Positions 31,101 through 43,812 are shown, numbered from the stretch's first letter. The stretch: DNA of 64,000 bases from Chlorokybus atmophyticus (GCA_009103225.1 RHPI01003369.1:1299944-1363943); one strand, 5' to 3'. Numbers and translations: made by a program. Notes: generated by a model not told the origin, from the letters alone.

Positions 31101-34100
31101 GGGTGGGTGCGTGCGTACACGTGTGGACACGTGTGTTTATGTGTGGTAGCGAGCGACTCATACCATGTGGGCCTACCCTTGTACATGTGCATATAGTACT
31201 AGTGCTCCCCCTGCAGGCCCACCTTGCGGAGGCCCGTGCCGGCAAGTATGCGGCGGAGGCCGACCGCGCCGAGCTCGGGGCCGCCCTCGCGCTCGCGGTG
31301 AAGGGGTACCACCGGTGCGAGGGGGAGATGAGGATGCGGGGGGAGGAGGAGCGGAAAGCGAGGGCGAAACTGGCGATGGTGAGGAGGACAGAGGATGTGT
31401 GCGTGTGGGGGTGGGGGGGTGGGTGCGTGGGCGTCTGCATGAGTGCCTGTTTGCGTGTGTCACACACATGGGAGGGGCCCAAAAGCGTGATACCTGCTAT
31501 ACTCGTGATACCTGCTATACTCGTGACTCACGGCATATATATACGCACAGAGTGTTGTCGCCATATGCGTCGTGGTGACCAACTCGAACACTGTTGTGTG
31601 TTTGTGTGCAGGCTGAAAAGAGGGAGGCGGGGTTGACGCAGCATCTGTTGCAAGCAAAGGACTCGGCCGCAAGGCTGGAACGTCAGTCGGAGGTGAGAGC
31701 CTGGCGTGTAGTCGATCATGAGTGAACGCAGGTTTTACATCAGCAACGTGCCATCACCGACAGGCGCAAGCGGTCAAGTTGAAGCAAACGGAAGAGAAGC
31801 TGCTGGAAGCCACTGGCAAGGTCGCGAAGCTTCTGGCCGAGCAAAAGGAGGTATGGTGTTCTACCCAAAACACACACACGCACACGCATATGCACGCTCA
31901 TATGTGCACACAAGCGCACGCACGCGCGCGCGCGCATGCACACACACACATGCAAACGCATGCATGTGACCTCATACACACACTGTCATGCTTGCACAGC
32001 TCTCAAGTGCGCTGGAGGCCAGCCGTACAGATCTCCAGCTCACCAGCCACGAGCGCGACAACTTCATGGTGCAAGCGCGGGCGGACAAAGAGGAGAGTCG
32101 CGAGCTGGAGGAGAGAAGCAGAGAGCTCTGCGGGTACAGTTGTGACAACCATTGCATACAGTCAAGCACTCGCACCACTGTTGCGTTGCGCATTGCCCAT
32201 GCTTATGGTGGCTGTGAAGGTGGCTGGAAGACAGGGAACGGGTCATCACACAGCTGCAATCAGAAGCCACAGAAAGGGTAACATACTCGCAAGTGCAACA
32301 CCTCAAGTAGTGGCTCTTACCCATAACTCTCACTGACACTCACTCACGCACTCGCACTCGCAACCGCACTCATGCTTACACCAACATCACCACCATCCAG
32401 GCCACCGACTTGTCCCTCGCCCGCAAGGAGTTGGACCTCTCCCTCCTGGAGGTGGACCGTCTCCGCGCCCACACCGCGGCGCGCGAGCTCGACGTCGCGA
32501 TGGGGGCGGAGCTGCTGGCGGACGCGCGGGCGGAGGCGGCGCGGCTGCGGGGGGAGAGGGATGCCATGGGTGTGGACGCTGAGGATGCCAGAGACAGGAT
32601 GGAAGAGGCCGAGAAGGAGCTTGCGACGCACGCCGAGAATGCACAGAGGTAGGTAGGAGAGGAGGATATGTGGGTACACGCGCACGCACACGCACGCACG
32701 CACGCACGCACGCATAGATGTCTGTCTTGCGTTAGTGCGAGGCAGAAGTGCTGCATGTGCATAGGATGGGAAGTTGCAATTGATGTATGATTGCATATGC
32801 ATGCGCTACGAGGTAGTAGTATGCTGCTGCATGCTACACAGCATAGCGCCTGATGATATACTAGCGCTCACTCGTATGCCTTCGATACCGAAAGGACGCA
32901 TGCTGATATTGTTTGGTTGATCTGCAGGTAGGGCAGCATAAACGTATCACTGTCACACTAGCTTGACCAACCACAGTTTGGGGGAAAGACTAACAGCGAG
33001 GTGCTTGCAGGCTGGCGATGGAGGCGGACGCTCTGAGGCGCAAGCTCATGGAGGTGGACAGCGCCGGCAGGAGCAGAGAGGCAGAGCTGCGAAGGGCCAA
33101 AGCACGAGTGGAAGAACTCGAGGCACGTAAACACGCACGCACGCACGCACGCACGCACATACGTGCACACGCGCGTGCTTCATCAACCAACACAACAATT
33201 CCCACCTGTCAGCGCGAGGCCGAGGTGGACCGCCAGGCCTGGGCTTCCGCTCACGGTCTGCTTCAGGCAGAGTTGGCCTCGCGCGGAGAAGCCGCGGACG
33301 AGTTGCGTCGCGAGGTTGCCGCTCTAACCGAAGCCCGCGACAAAGCTAGCGAGGAAGCCGCGCTGGCGAGGAAGGAGGCGGATGCGGCGGCTGAGGAGAA
33401 GAAGGAGTGGGAGGGGATGACGAATAAGAGTAACATAGTGAGGCAGTTCCTGCAGGTACGTGTCGGTGGGCGTGCGTGCGTGCGCGTGCGTGAACATCAT
33501 CAACGTCAATGCCATGTTGTGATCATTGATGTTGACGATGTGATGCTTGCGTTCGGCAGGCTGAGGTGGCTGCACTCAAGAAACAGATTCACGAGCTCAA
33601 GGCGATTGCCGATGTGGGTGCCATTGCGGTGATCAAATCACAGAGCGAGCAGCAGTTGAAGCAGGTACAGATTTGAACACAACATACACTCACGTGATCT
33701 GCCTTGAAGAACATCCAGAAAACACTGGATGTAGATTGAGGCTGAGCACGAGGCGGATACTGAGCGCATGCGTGCCGAGCACAAGCGGGAGATGGAAGAG
33801 GCGAGGACACGGTATGAGATTGATATCGCCGCGCTGCAGCATCGCCTGCGAGTGGAAGAGGCCGCGCACCAAGTGAGAGATCAACAGTGCATGAGAGCAC
33901 ACAACTTGGCAATGTGTCATGAAGGAGCTGAGCTTGAGGTGCTTTTCTCTGCGGCAGGTGGATGTGGACATGGCTGCCGCCGCCACCGAACACATGCTTC
34001 GTCAGGTGCTGATACATAAACCACATTTACAGACATTCAAACTGTGTTGGTGTGTCTTGAAGCTCACACACACACGCACACCTCTGTTTACAGGTTCCAA

Positions 34101-35524
34101 GCGGTGCCTCAACAGTTAGCAGCCAGCAGGGTGCTCACAACACCGCATCACCCGGCGTGCGTTCAATGCGCGCGGTGGTGAACTGGCTATCATCAACATC
34201 ACACATTCGCGCCAACATGCACGCTAACACCGATGCCGACATAAGCAGCAGCTCAACAAGCAGCTTCCCAATGACGGTCTCACTTGAGCAAGCATCATCG
34301 CTCGCACAGGCCCTGTTGCTCAACAAAGTACATACCCACAAAGGTGTTGAGGACTTCTTTTACACTCGCGTTGGCGTGCGCCCCTTCGCGCAAGCTATCG
34401 CCTCGGCTCTGCGGTTATCAGCGGCAACGCACCAGCGCGAAGACGAGTTTGTCAACGTTCTGGCACTGGTTGTTGGGTGGGTAAACAACACCCTGCCGAA
34501 AGAAGCGGCGACCAACGTGGGTGCGTTGGCATCGTGTGCCCTTGGTGCCTTCAGAGAGGGTGAAGAGGGTGAGAAGGGTCTGAAGCTCGACACAGCAACA
34601 AGTGCCATACACGACTGTTTAAAGGTGAGTATTTTGTGCTTTGCCAGAGCCTTACAATAGTGCTATACAGAACCAGTATAACACATCACTAACACATCAC
34701 TTGGAATCACAGCGCCTTGTTGATGCATCGGTGATTGCCACGCGTTTGACATCACTTCCCGCGCCTGTCAATCCATCTGCTGTGTTCAAAGCGGTTGTGG
34801 CAATGTGGCTGGAGGCTAGCAACAATGCGAGCGTCCAGTTGGTGAGCGTGTTCGAGGCGTGCAACACTCCCAGCCGAGACGGATGTTGGGACTTTGAGCG
34901 GTTCTGTGGAGCGGTCGCACGCGTCAGCGACAGCGTCTCGCGCATACACCTCAAAGAGATGTACAAGGCGGCCTTGGAGCATTCTGGGGCTTCAGGCACT
35001 GTCATCAAACCAGAGGTGAGACACACGCACGCGCACGCACACGCACACGCACACGCACACAGGCGCACGCACACGCACGCACATACACACACATGCGCTG
35101 CGCTGCGAATGGCATGTCAATACATGTTGGATGATATTGAGCGCAGGTGTTTGTGGAGGTGGTGAGGGAATGTCACCCCCTGCACATGTTGTCTTCTCCA
35201 CAAAGAGCCCTTCCAGACAGCACCTTGCACAGCCACACTGACTGGACAGTGCTATCCATCGCCAGCCAAGCTTCAGCACAGAGCCTCCAGCAATCATCTG
35301 CTCAGACACACCTGGCGGACGTGCACGGGGCCGAGGGAGAAGAAGTGAAGCGGGAGCTTGCGGCTGTGGAAGAGGGGTTGAAGGCACTGCTTCCAAGGAG
35401 GAGAGATGATGCGGATGGACAAAGCTTGCAGCTGGCCTGGAAGCGGTACAGGCGCTTGCTGCTTCAGTATTCGTCGTGCTTGCAGAAGGTTGAGGTGCTG
35501 CGAATCGAACTCAGGGATGGATGA
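28132..35524 (+). CDS. large coiled-coil protein of unknown function
   Basis: About 24 exons encode roughly 1,400 residues. The N-terminus (start 28132, or Met at 28180) is Ser/Pro-rich with LSAPTTP and eight Gln residues from a CAG repeat near 28387-28411. A short globular segment follows (NMLEMWLDDALKDERVFVD, later WVIITDSMEM, RMYRTLYVHATGLNDTVKEL). From about 29230 to 34000 the protein is almost continuous heptad-rich coiled coil with high Glu/Arg/Ala/Leu, mostly divided by phase-0 introns. A non-coiled C-terminal domain of about 400 residues (34095-35524) contains FFYTRVGVRPFAQAIASAL and WLEASNNASVQLVSVFEAC, ending in a Leu-rich helix. The architecture resembles centrosomal, basal-body or flagellar proteins, but I recognise no family. 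The boundary near 28742-28820 is uncertain, and a 108-bp gap lies in an intron. Confidence 0.75.
28993..29190. repeat. GTGTGCATGCGTG-type intron tract
   Basis: The intron consists mainly of alternating GT/GC/CA dinucleotides with repeated TGCATG and GCATGC, such as gcgtgcatgcgtgtatgtgtgcatg. Comparable tracts occur in later introns of the same gene near 30005-30135, 30965-31140, 31868-31975 and 35021-35095. Confidence 0.8.
30329..30436. other. assembly gap (108 N)
   Basis: The run of N lies in an intron of the coiled-coil gene, flanked by gtgagtgggg on the left and ggggagggaaggg on the right. The exon before ends at the GTGAGT donor near 30319 and the next starts near 30477, so no exon appears lost. 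Confidence 0.95.
31486..31526. repeat. 18-bp tandem repeat in intron
   Basis: The unit cgtgatacctgctatact occurs twice exactly (31486-31503 and 31504-31521), followed by a partial third copy (cgtga). It lies in an intron of the coiled-coil gene and differs from the surrounding GT-rich sequence. Confidence 0.9.
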
Positions 35525-35861
35525 TGTGTTGACAGTATCAATGACAGTGTACATGACTGTACAGAGGATACCAATTTTACTTCAAGCGGTCGACATTACC
35601 ATTGACATTACCATTTACCAATACCCATGAACCGTTGCACAGGTGCCTGTGTGCTATGGGTGCCACATAATCAAGTATAACTCGTGCTACAGGACAGCAG
35701 GGAATGCTCCAACATAGTGCATGCATGGGTGCATGCTCAAGTACACCGGGTATATGAGCTGATAACCATCCAATCTAGTGTTGCAAGATGGTAGCGCACT
35801 GAACAACAGTTACAAAACCAGCAGCAACGCAATTAGCATTGTACGCAATGCAACGCTATCA
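35525..35861. other. convergent intergenic region
   Basis: These 337 bp lie between the stops of the coiled-coil gene and the FMN hydrolase/riboflavin kinase gene. They include a repeated motif (gacattaccattgacattaccatttacca) at about 35592-35620. Nothing coding was seen. Confidence 0.6.
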
Positions 35862-38701
35862 TCAAGAAGGCAAAAGAAAGGCATCGGCTTCATATGCGAC
35901 GAAGGGGATAACATCTAGAGCTCTGCGCGCAACTCTTGCATCTTCATGGATGCGCTCTATCAAGGCATCCAATGTCGGGAAATTGGCCTGAAAGAGACAA
36001 TGACTGGTTGAGTTGCAACGCAACTGACTTGCAAGGACTACAGGTTATGTCGTACGAACAACTGCAACGCCAAGTGATTGAATACCTCTGGTCTGATGTA
36101 CCCCACCACAACAAGACGGAGCTCTTGTCCGTAAAAGTCTTCAGGAAAATCGTGTAGTAACCAAGGTTCCTATCAAACAATTGCCCATGATATAAGTTGG
36201 CAAGTAACAACAAAGAATGCAGTTTGAGCCGCTGATCCAATGGATACAATACTTACCACTGTTTTTTGTTCGTTTTCAAAGAAAGGATTCCACCCGACAC
36301 TCATGACCATCTTATGCACTGCTTTGCTGTTACCGACACTGCTCCAACCAATGTAGATGCCACATGTTGCCTCAGCAACCAGGTGCGAGAAAGCAGTTGA
36401 GGGCAGATTCGCTGCAACCAACATGTTCAGTTGGAGCATATCCCATGCATGCCATTGGTGAGAACACTGTCATGGTTGTAGTAGCTTCCATACCAGTTGG
36501 TATGCCTAGCATCTTGCTCCCCCTCCCAAAACCTTTGATGACCTCACCCTTCATTCGCCACGGCTCCATGACCAACACGCCTTCAATTCCTATTGCAGTC
36601 CAATACTGAGTACTGCATCCATGGTACATTTTGGTCAGCATGTACGTCTTACATCAACACTTACGGTCTTCAATGCTGGGCAGACCGTACTGCTCTGGCC
36701 TAAAGTCTAACATGGATGTGATGACCTCATCTGCGGGCTCATAGACCTCCTTAAAGCTCTTGCCTGGCAAGGACGGCACCGCTATAACACGCATGCCTGC
36801 TGCCTTGGCTGCCTGCACCCCATGCCTGCAATGTAGTATTACATGTTTAACATCAACATGTAGAAGGTGCTGTTGTTTAGAAATTGCAAAAGTACACTTA
36901 TTTATATGTCGCAAAGAGTCGAGCTGACACTCACGGGGAGTCTTCAAAAACAAGGCAACTTGCTGGTGATGCGTTGAGCCTCTTTGCAGCCTCGAGAAAA
37001 CTGCGTGCAGCAATACTCCTCAGTTGCATGGGAGGGTGTTTTCACTTCAGGACGCACACCACATGCTTCAGACGGCTTGCCGGCCCATCACACACAGGCC
37101 TGACTACGCACATGTGAGGGCAAGGCTTGCACTCATGCACCTCATCGCCGCAGACAATCGCAGCAAAAGTGTACTTCCAAACTGCACACAGAAGCCACAG
37201 CACTGAGATGAAGCCTATGTGTAAGCTGTCAAACCTACATGCATGGCAGACTCGCACCTGGGTAATGCGACAGCTTAATGGCTGTGGTTTTGCAGTCAGA
37301 TGATGTCGCTATCGCCATGGGTATGTTGTGCGTTTTGAAATGCTCGACCAAGCGAAGAACGCCTGGCAATGGCTTCGTGCTGGGTAATCTGTCAATGCCA
37401 GCAATCACATTACTCCAAAGGGTGCTGCAGGACTTATACCTTCTGCCAATGGCAGCCATGCCCACAAAACCAGCGGCTTTGTCGACTAACATCAGCAGCA
37501 GATGCTCAACAGCCCGAGACATGACCATACAGCTGGCTACTGCTTGATAACATGAGACACAACTAACTGAGGAACTGAACCCTGCCAATCAAACTCCAGG
37601 ATGAACCATAGGTGCCACTGAAGGCCACTGTTGAGTACTGTTTCATGTGCGAGGAGGTACACGCAAAGGTTGCTGCCGCAATAAGCAACTGGCGCAAACA
37701 ATGCGCTGTGCAAACGTGCACTTGTCAAGCACGCGGACAGTGATGCTTGTTGATCATTGCAAACCCGCTGCACAAACCGAAACACCCACCCACACACATC
37801 TTGTCACAACTGGGCCGTACTGCAGAGCTGACGACTCTGTGTGCTTTCAAGTGACAAGCTGCATGCGCGCACATACGAGTCATAGAGGCAAACCTGTCGA
37901 GCAGCATTGGGTGGCTCTGTGCAAGGTACTCTTCCACTGTGCATGGCAGCGACAACAGCGATATCAGCTCCGCCACTGCTCGCGCAGGCGATTGACCCAG
38001 TCCACAAGCCGCAACCTTGTAACACATAAGAAAGGTGAGATAAGAACAAGAACAAGAACTCAACCTGTACACTTGCAGCAACAGCTAAAGCTTTCTGACA
38101 TGTGTTTGTGTGTGCAACAGCAGTCATGTACGCATCACTTCACAGGGCAGCGAAGGCTTTTTTTGCAGAATTCTAATGACAATGTACGCACGACGCTTGA
38201 ACTCAGACAACACCACAATTGCAACCACATGCGAGCCAGTAACACAAGCACGTGCTCTGCTTGCAATCGTAGCATCTACAAGGAGAACGCGCAAGCAATC
38301 ATGAATGTTTTGTACCTGTGGTGTGAACTGCTTGTCATACTGGGCAATGAGCGTCCGGGTAACGTTTGCCACAAGCCGCTCTGCAGCAACACTCGCTGCG
38401 GTCACCATGCAGGCAACACCCCAAACAGCGACAATCAAGGTGGAAACAAGCAGCAAGCAAATCCAACAAGACCTGCCAGCCATGCAACCCAACTCCAAAC
38501 AACTACACACGGTTATTTGGATGAACGTACAGCAAGACCAACCCCTACTCAGCCCAACGCCACACAACAACCTGTGTCAAGCAAGGTCCCGTCCAGGTCG
38601 AATATGATATGCGTCACTGGGACAGCAGTGGCACTGCTGGCAGTCGAGGCGCTGTCACCAGCGTCCTCCGCCACCTCCGCCGCCCCCGACGCCTCCGCCA
38701 T
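35862..38701 (-). CDS. FMN/FHY: bifunctional FMN hydrolase / riboflavin kinase
   Basis: Eleven exons give about 430 residues. The N-terminal HAD phosphatase has motif I IIFDLDGTLLDTE, motif II IATSSDCKTT, motif III lysine in ECKPCPHIFLEAA and motif IV LVFEDSPHGVQAA. The C-terminal riboflavin kinase has KGFGRGSKMLGIPTANLP, IYIGWSSV, MVMSVGWNPFFEN and EPWLLHDFPEDFYGQELRLVVVGYI (split here across neighbouring exons), all in the expected order. This domain pair is the plant arrangement (Arabidopsis FMN/FHY): one half phosphorylates riboflavin to FMN, the other dephosphorylates FMN. The usual Gly and Asp around motif III (K-x-x-P-D) are Cys and His here. The start at 38701 is chosen; 38761 is an in-frame alternative. 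The extra residues after RRALD are not family-typical. Confidence 0.92.
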
Positions 38702-41268
38702 CCCGAACCCAGCAGCAGCAGTGCAGTGTGTTGTGTTGCCTTGTCCTGCCCGAGGCGGCAACAGCGGCGGCGGTCGTGGTCGTGATGGATGCTGTGTTCG
38801 TGATGGAGGTTATGGTGGAGCAGTGATGGTCTCTCGCGTGCTCAAGCTTGTGTTGTCTCGGAGCTGAGAGAGGAGAAGGAGCAGGGGTGGCGTTGCGGTT
38901 GCGTGACTGACTGACTCTTGCCCCACAGTGTAGGAGGTGAAAGGGATGTGATGGTGATTACAGGTGTTCCTACGTGTTGCTTCTGTCCCCCTGACGTTAT
39001 GCAGCGCAACGTGAGCATGCCGCAGCAGTCTTCGACCTTCTTTCACAACGTCTGTGCGGCACGTCTGCACTGTGCACAAAGGTGCTTGCAAGCAGCTTTT
39101 CAGGGTGCGTTGCCCAGCTTCATGCTTGCGAGACTAGTCTGTATGCTACACGCAAAGTCGCCCGAGCTGTTGCACGTACCAGGTTCACTAGCATTCTTGC
39201 ATTTTCAACTTACTTTTTGGATGCGTTATGCACTGCAAGGACATGCACTAGGCCTACATTGTGCGCATAGCACACCAGAGCTTTTTGCTTTTTGAGATTG
39301 TACACGGGCTTTATTGGGAACTTAGAATGGATTAATCAGGCAGTGCAACAATCATCCAATATCATGCATTATGATAATGGGCGGACAGCGCGCTGTACAG
39401 GCGCGCGTCAATGGTCATTGAGGTGCACTTGTACAGCGCATTGTTCGCCCACATTCATGACGCAAGGTATGGCATGGTTGCATTGATGTGCCTAGGCTGA
39501 CGCTCATGTTGTTATTCCAACAGACTCTTACTTCGATTTGGTAAGTCAGAAGCTCTGATGTTCGCTATGCATATGTAGTGCATGTTGCAATGCTAAATCA
39601 TTACCGCCCATCTCAAAAGCACACAAGTCTCACCACATGCAACTTGATTGACAAATATGCTGGGGACCTGTTCGCTTGTACGATTAAGTAGACAAGGCAC
39701 AGACAAAGCAAACACAAAGGCGATTGTATGACGATGTGTGTGACTGCTGTGACATTCCATGAGGACATACACATAGGGACAGCACCCTCGCTGTGCATGT
39801 CTAACTATGATGTTGCCTAGATGACAAACCTGCATCAACCTATGCCATGATGTACATGCCTTATGTAGACCTGCAAACACTGATCATTTGGCAATGGTCC
39901 TTGAAGCAGAGTAGAGTTTGGAGCCTAGCATTTGCAGTGCCAGCAGCTTGTCTACATACAGGTGCGCAAGCCACAAGCCAACATGGGAATGGGTATGGCT
40001 GAACCAAGTTGAACGACAGCAACAACAACAACACAACCACGCAGACGCTTTTCGACTAGCACTTCGCTTCGGGAGGCCAAGGCTTCCACCGACTGAGTAG
40101 CTGCAGTAATTGCTTGGCTTCTTATCAGCGTGGTTGAACAGGTTGTGCGTTGCACGTTGTGTAGGTAATTTGCGGATGATATGCATGCTTGCATGTCTAA
40201 CGGGGTGGTGGTAGTAGTGGTAGTGAAGATACTTCTGGATGACAATAACTGCCTGCATGCTTTTGGATACTCACACTTCTTGCATGCGCCTTCATACACC
40301 ACATGGTATGTACACATTGTGGTGGTCACATGCAGTAGCGCTTGTGTAATTCACATACCAAACATGCCTTGCACACGGTTGCAATTGAGCTCTTTATGTG
40401 CAATGAGGTAGACAGGCAAAGAGTTCCAAGCAGCCCAAACACTTCTGTCACCTTGGTAAGTGTTCAGCTGACCGCAACTGTGCGCTGTGAACGTGAAGCG
40501 ACTGCCACAGCAGTGCACGAGCGCACCAAACAGCATCACATAGACAAGCAGTAGCAGAAACTGCGCACACAATCTTACACATACGGTACGGGTTCTCCCT
40601 TGCACATACAGACAATACATAAATGAGACAGACAACAAGGGGCCCATGCGACTGCCTTGAGCCAAGTTCAACACGCCTCTCAACGATCACCAGTACCACT
40701 GTCTGCGTGAGCCGCAATAATCAGCAGCAACGTGCAACAGCAAGATGACAGTGAGTGTGCAGCGCTGCCCAGCACAGCCCAGGCCATGCATCCCGTTACA
40801 CTCAACGCTTTCTGCGACCAACCAACAGCGGCGGTCGACGACAATGGCTCAAGCAGTGACAGGGACAGGCACATATATAGACTACCACGTTGACGACGGA
40901 ATTACCATCCGTGAGCAGTACACTCTCCTGACAAATCCCAACCCACAGGCTTGCAAGCCATGCAAGGCTTTTGCATTTCCTCAGATCAAAGCCAGAAATG
41001 GACAGCAAAGCCAAGCTGGCCATGCAGGCCAGAGCTTGGCTTCGCTGTCACACAGGCAGTGGTAAGACCTCGCTTTCAAAAACTCCCCCTCATCCTGCAC
41101 CGGCTCCTCCTCCTTGTCCCTCTCCTCCTCTCTCGCCGCCGCCCTGCCACAGCCAAAGCCAGCAAGCGAGCCGGGGATTTTTCCCGCCTTTTTCTCCTGG
41201 CGCACACTAAGGCGGCGGCGCAGGAGGAGGAGGAGGAGGACGAGGCGGAGAGCTGGAGGCGGGACGCT
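38702..41268. promoter_or_regulatory. long divergent intergenic region FMN/FHY - SAE1
   Basis: This is the longest interval between recognised divergent genes (2.57 kb). It should hold both promoters, but contents are largely unexplained. A hairpin lies at 39378-39451. On the minus strand, two splice-like blocks (about 40089-40034 with SVEALASRSEVLVEKRL, and 39944-39884 with KLLALQMLGSKLYSASRTIAK then stop) could be the end of a small unrecognised gene, but I cannot confirm it. GAG/CTC-rich sequence (about 41220-41240) precedes SAE1. Confidence 0.4.
39378..39451 (+). ncRNA. candidate structured RNA hairpin
   Basis: Two 22-nt arms (39378-39399 and 39430-39451) are near-perfect reverse complements. 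On the + strand the three imperfect positions are two G-U wobbles and one C-A mismatch; on the minus strand the wobbles would become C-A mismatches. The 30-nt loop contains a second small stem, TCAATG-GT-CATTGA. No known RNA family was recognised, and expression is unknown. Confidence 0.35.
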
Positions 41269-43812
41269 ATGGCTGCTGGCGTGGTCGACAATGAGGTTCA
41301 GGGCGGTGCTGCGGGTGAGGCGGGCCTCACGGAGGCGGAGGCGGCGCTGTATGACCGACAGATCAGAGTGTGGGGAGTTGAAGCCCAGAAGCGGTAAGCT
41401 GCAAGCTGTTGTGCGCACTACACTCTCTGACGAAGCAGCCAGTTCCTTGAGTTTGCAACAAATGGATGCTCTGCAGCATGAGCGGCGCCCGCATTCTGGT
41501 GGCGGGGTGCTATGGGGTCGTCGCAGAGGTGCGTGCATGGTTGCCAGCATGCACTTTATGGTCTCTCACCGGCAATAGCAGCTGTAACATGCCACAGAAT
41601 AGAGTGCATGAAGTGCACACCTCACCAGCCTGACTCACCAAACATATGTATGTGCATGCATGCATACGCACGCGCACACGAGCATGCAGGCAGTGCACGC
41701 GCACTCGCTCAGACACGCGCACGCGCGCGTCTGTACATGCGCGCGCATAGTCAACTTTGTGCTGGCATCCATCAACTATCACAGTCGTATGCGCATAAGC
41801 AGCGTGCATGTCGAGGATGCAGGTGTGCTGACTGCAATGCAGTTGTCTCTCGTTCGCTGTCTCTCATTGTCCAGTCCTCAAACTTCAGCGCAATTGTGAC
41901 GTACTGCACATGAGCGCCCAGCATATCAACACTGGCACCTCGCATTACAACACTTACACGATTATATGACGGGCATGCACGTCTTTATTTATATCCTTAG
42001 CTTTAATTGTTGGCGCATGCCTTTGGTCCAAGCCAACAGCTATGCTAGACAGCAATGAAACAGTCTCATGCTCGCAGACAGCCAAAAACATTGTCCTGGC
42101 GGGAGTCGGTTCCGTGGCAGTGCTGGATGACCGGCGTGTTGACTCGGAAGCAGTCGCCAGCAACTTACTGCTCCTTCCCGAACACGTCGACTCCGGGATA
42201 ACCTGTGGTGAAGCATGCAGCCGGTCTTTGCAGGAACTCAACCCCATGGTGAAGGTGTCTCACGTTGGCGGTAAGCCACGGCAGGTGCTTGTCCAAATGT
42301 GCCTGTGTGCGCGCGTGCTTGCACATGCACATGCGTAACAAAATCATGCAGTAGCTCTGGCATACAAGTACATGGCATGCACGCATGCACAAACGCATGT
42401 ATGCACAAGCGTTATGATCAGTACCTTGTGCGCGCTTGCATATGTGCACACGTGCGAACACAATGACGAGCAGCACTGTTGCATTGCACGTTTCTCAGAA
42501 TGAATCATTGTAATTTTCGTTTGCAGGCAGCCTTAGTGACAAGCCTCCTTCCTTTTACCATGAATATGATATTGTCATTCTGGGCAGATCCTCCCCAGCA
42601 ATACTAGTAAGCTGCGAGCGAGGTTTATACCTTTCTGCTACAACAGAGTGTGTGACTTGATATTGCTGCAGACGCAAGTTGAGGAAGCATGCAGGCAAAG
42701 GAACGTCAAGTTCTTCTATGTGGATGTGCGAGGCTCTGCAGGATTCACATTCTCAGACCTAAACAGCCACGCGTACACGGAACCGGTGAGCCACTATAGT
42801 CAGCTTGTTGAGGAACAACGTATCACTCGTACACGCATGCTCTTCTTAACACTTGCCAATGGACCTCTCTTAGAAACTGTAAGTTACAAGTGGATCTTTG
42901 TTACAACAATGAACCTTATGTGCAGCCGAAGTCAGACAGCAATGACGGACCGACCAAGCATATCATTGAGTATTGCACTTACAAGGTGCCAACAGCAGCA
43001 TTGGCTTTGATCAGCTGACTGGTAGTCAAGACCATTGTACACGCTAAGGGCTTTCTTGCTTCTGGCAGGCTGCGACAACCGTTCCATGGCAAAAGCACCA
43101 CAAGAGACTGTGCAAGCTCTTCTATGCCTTTCAAAGTGGGATGAGTTCTGCATCAGCTAAAGTGAGTCAAGTTGTCATCAGCCTGACAACAGCCATGGCT
43201 TTCTGGCAGTTCTGGAGCTCTTTGAGGAGCAAAATAACAGGAGGCCAGGGCAAGTGCAGTCGAGTGACTTACCTGCAGTGTTGGAGCTGAGAAAAAGCGT
43301 TTGCGCTGAGCAGGTGCGGCTTGTGATGCGTCAATGCACTACATACGGCGCATAAAGCTCAAGAGAGCATGCAACATTGCTATTGATCTGTTCCTTTGGA
43401 CTGAAGTCTGTTGATTACAATACAATGTTGGGTTGCAAGTCATCCTTGTGCGTACTTTTGTGAACGACATACAGGCAGTTGAACAAGCAAGGTGTCCAGA
43501 TTTTCTACTGGAAGAGCTGGTTGCTGCTGGGCCAAGGGAGATGCCAGCAGTTTGCGCAATCGTCGGTGGTGTCTTCGGACAGGTATGCTTACTGCCCACC
43601 AATCCTGCCATCTCTTGCAAGCATGCGACTTATAATCGAGCAATTTATGATCGCCAGTCAATTGTGTGTTGCAGTCAGTTGTGTGTAGCAGCAACTGACA
43701 GAGCCATGCTTAGGATGTGCTGCGAACAGTGTCCGGAAGCGGTGCTCCCATCAACAACTTCTTCTTCTTCTCCGTTGAAGATGGGGCAGGACTTGTGGAA
43801 CGCATTGCTTGA
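41269..43812 (+). CDS. SAE1: SUMO-activating enzyme subunit 1
   Basis: Ten exons, joining in phase, give roughly 350 residues. The start is MAAGVVDNEVQGG (41269). The E1 signature LYDRQIRVWGVEAQKR opens the ThiF-like adenylation fold, followed by ARILVAGCYGVVAE, TAKNIVLAGVGSVAVLDDR, NLLLLPEHVDSG and SRSLQELNPMVKV. Later blocks are YDIVILGRSS, RNVKFFYVDVRGSAGFTFSDL, CAIVGGVFGQDVLRTVSGSGAPI (two exons) and a final FFFFSVEDGAGLVERIA, the typical SAE1/AOS1 end. SAE1 pairs with SAE2/UBA2, which carries the catalytic cysteine, to adenylate SUMO in the nucleus. The usual RLRNA segment reads RMSGA, and the loop GLRGLG is CYGVVA, a modest departure in the first glycine-rich loop. Confidence 0.92.

Noticed and set aside
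37647-38867. 406-codon plus-strand open frame
   Set aside because: It lies antisense to the FMN hydrolase exons and runs through their introns. Composition is Gln/Thr/His-rich with no family resemblance, while the minus strand gives a complete, in-phase enzyme.
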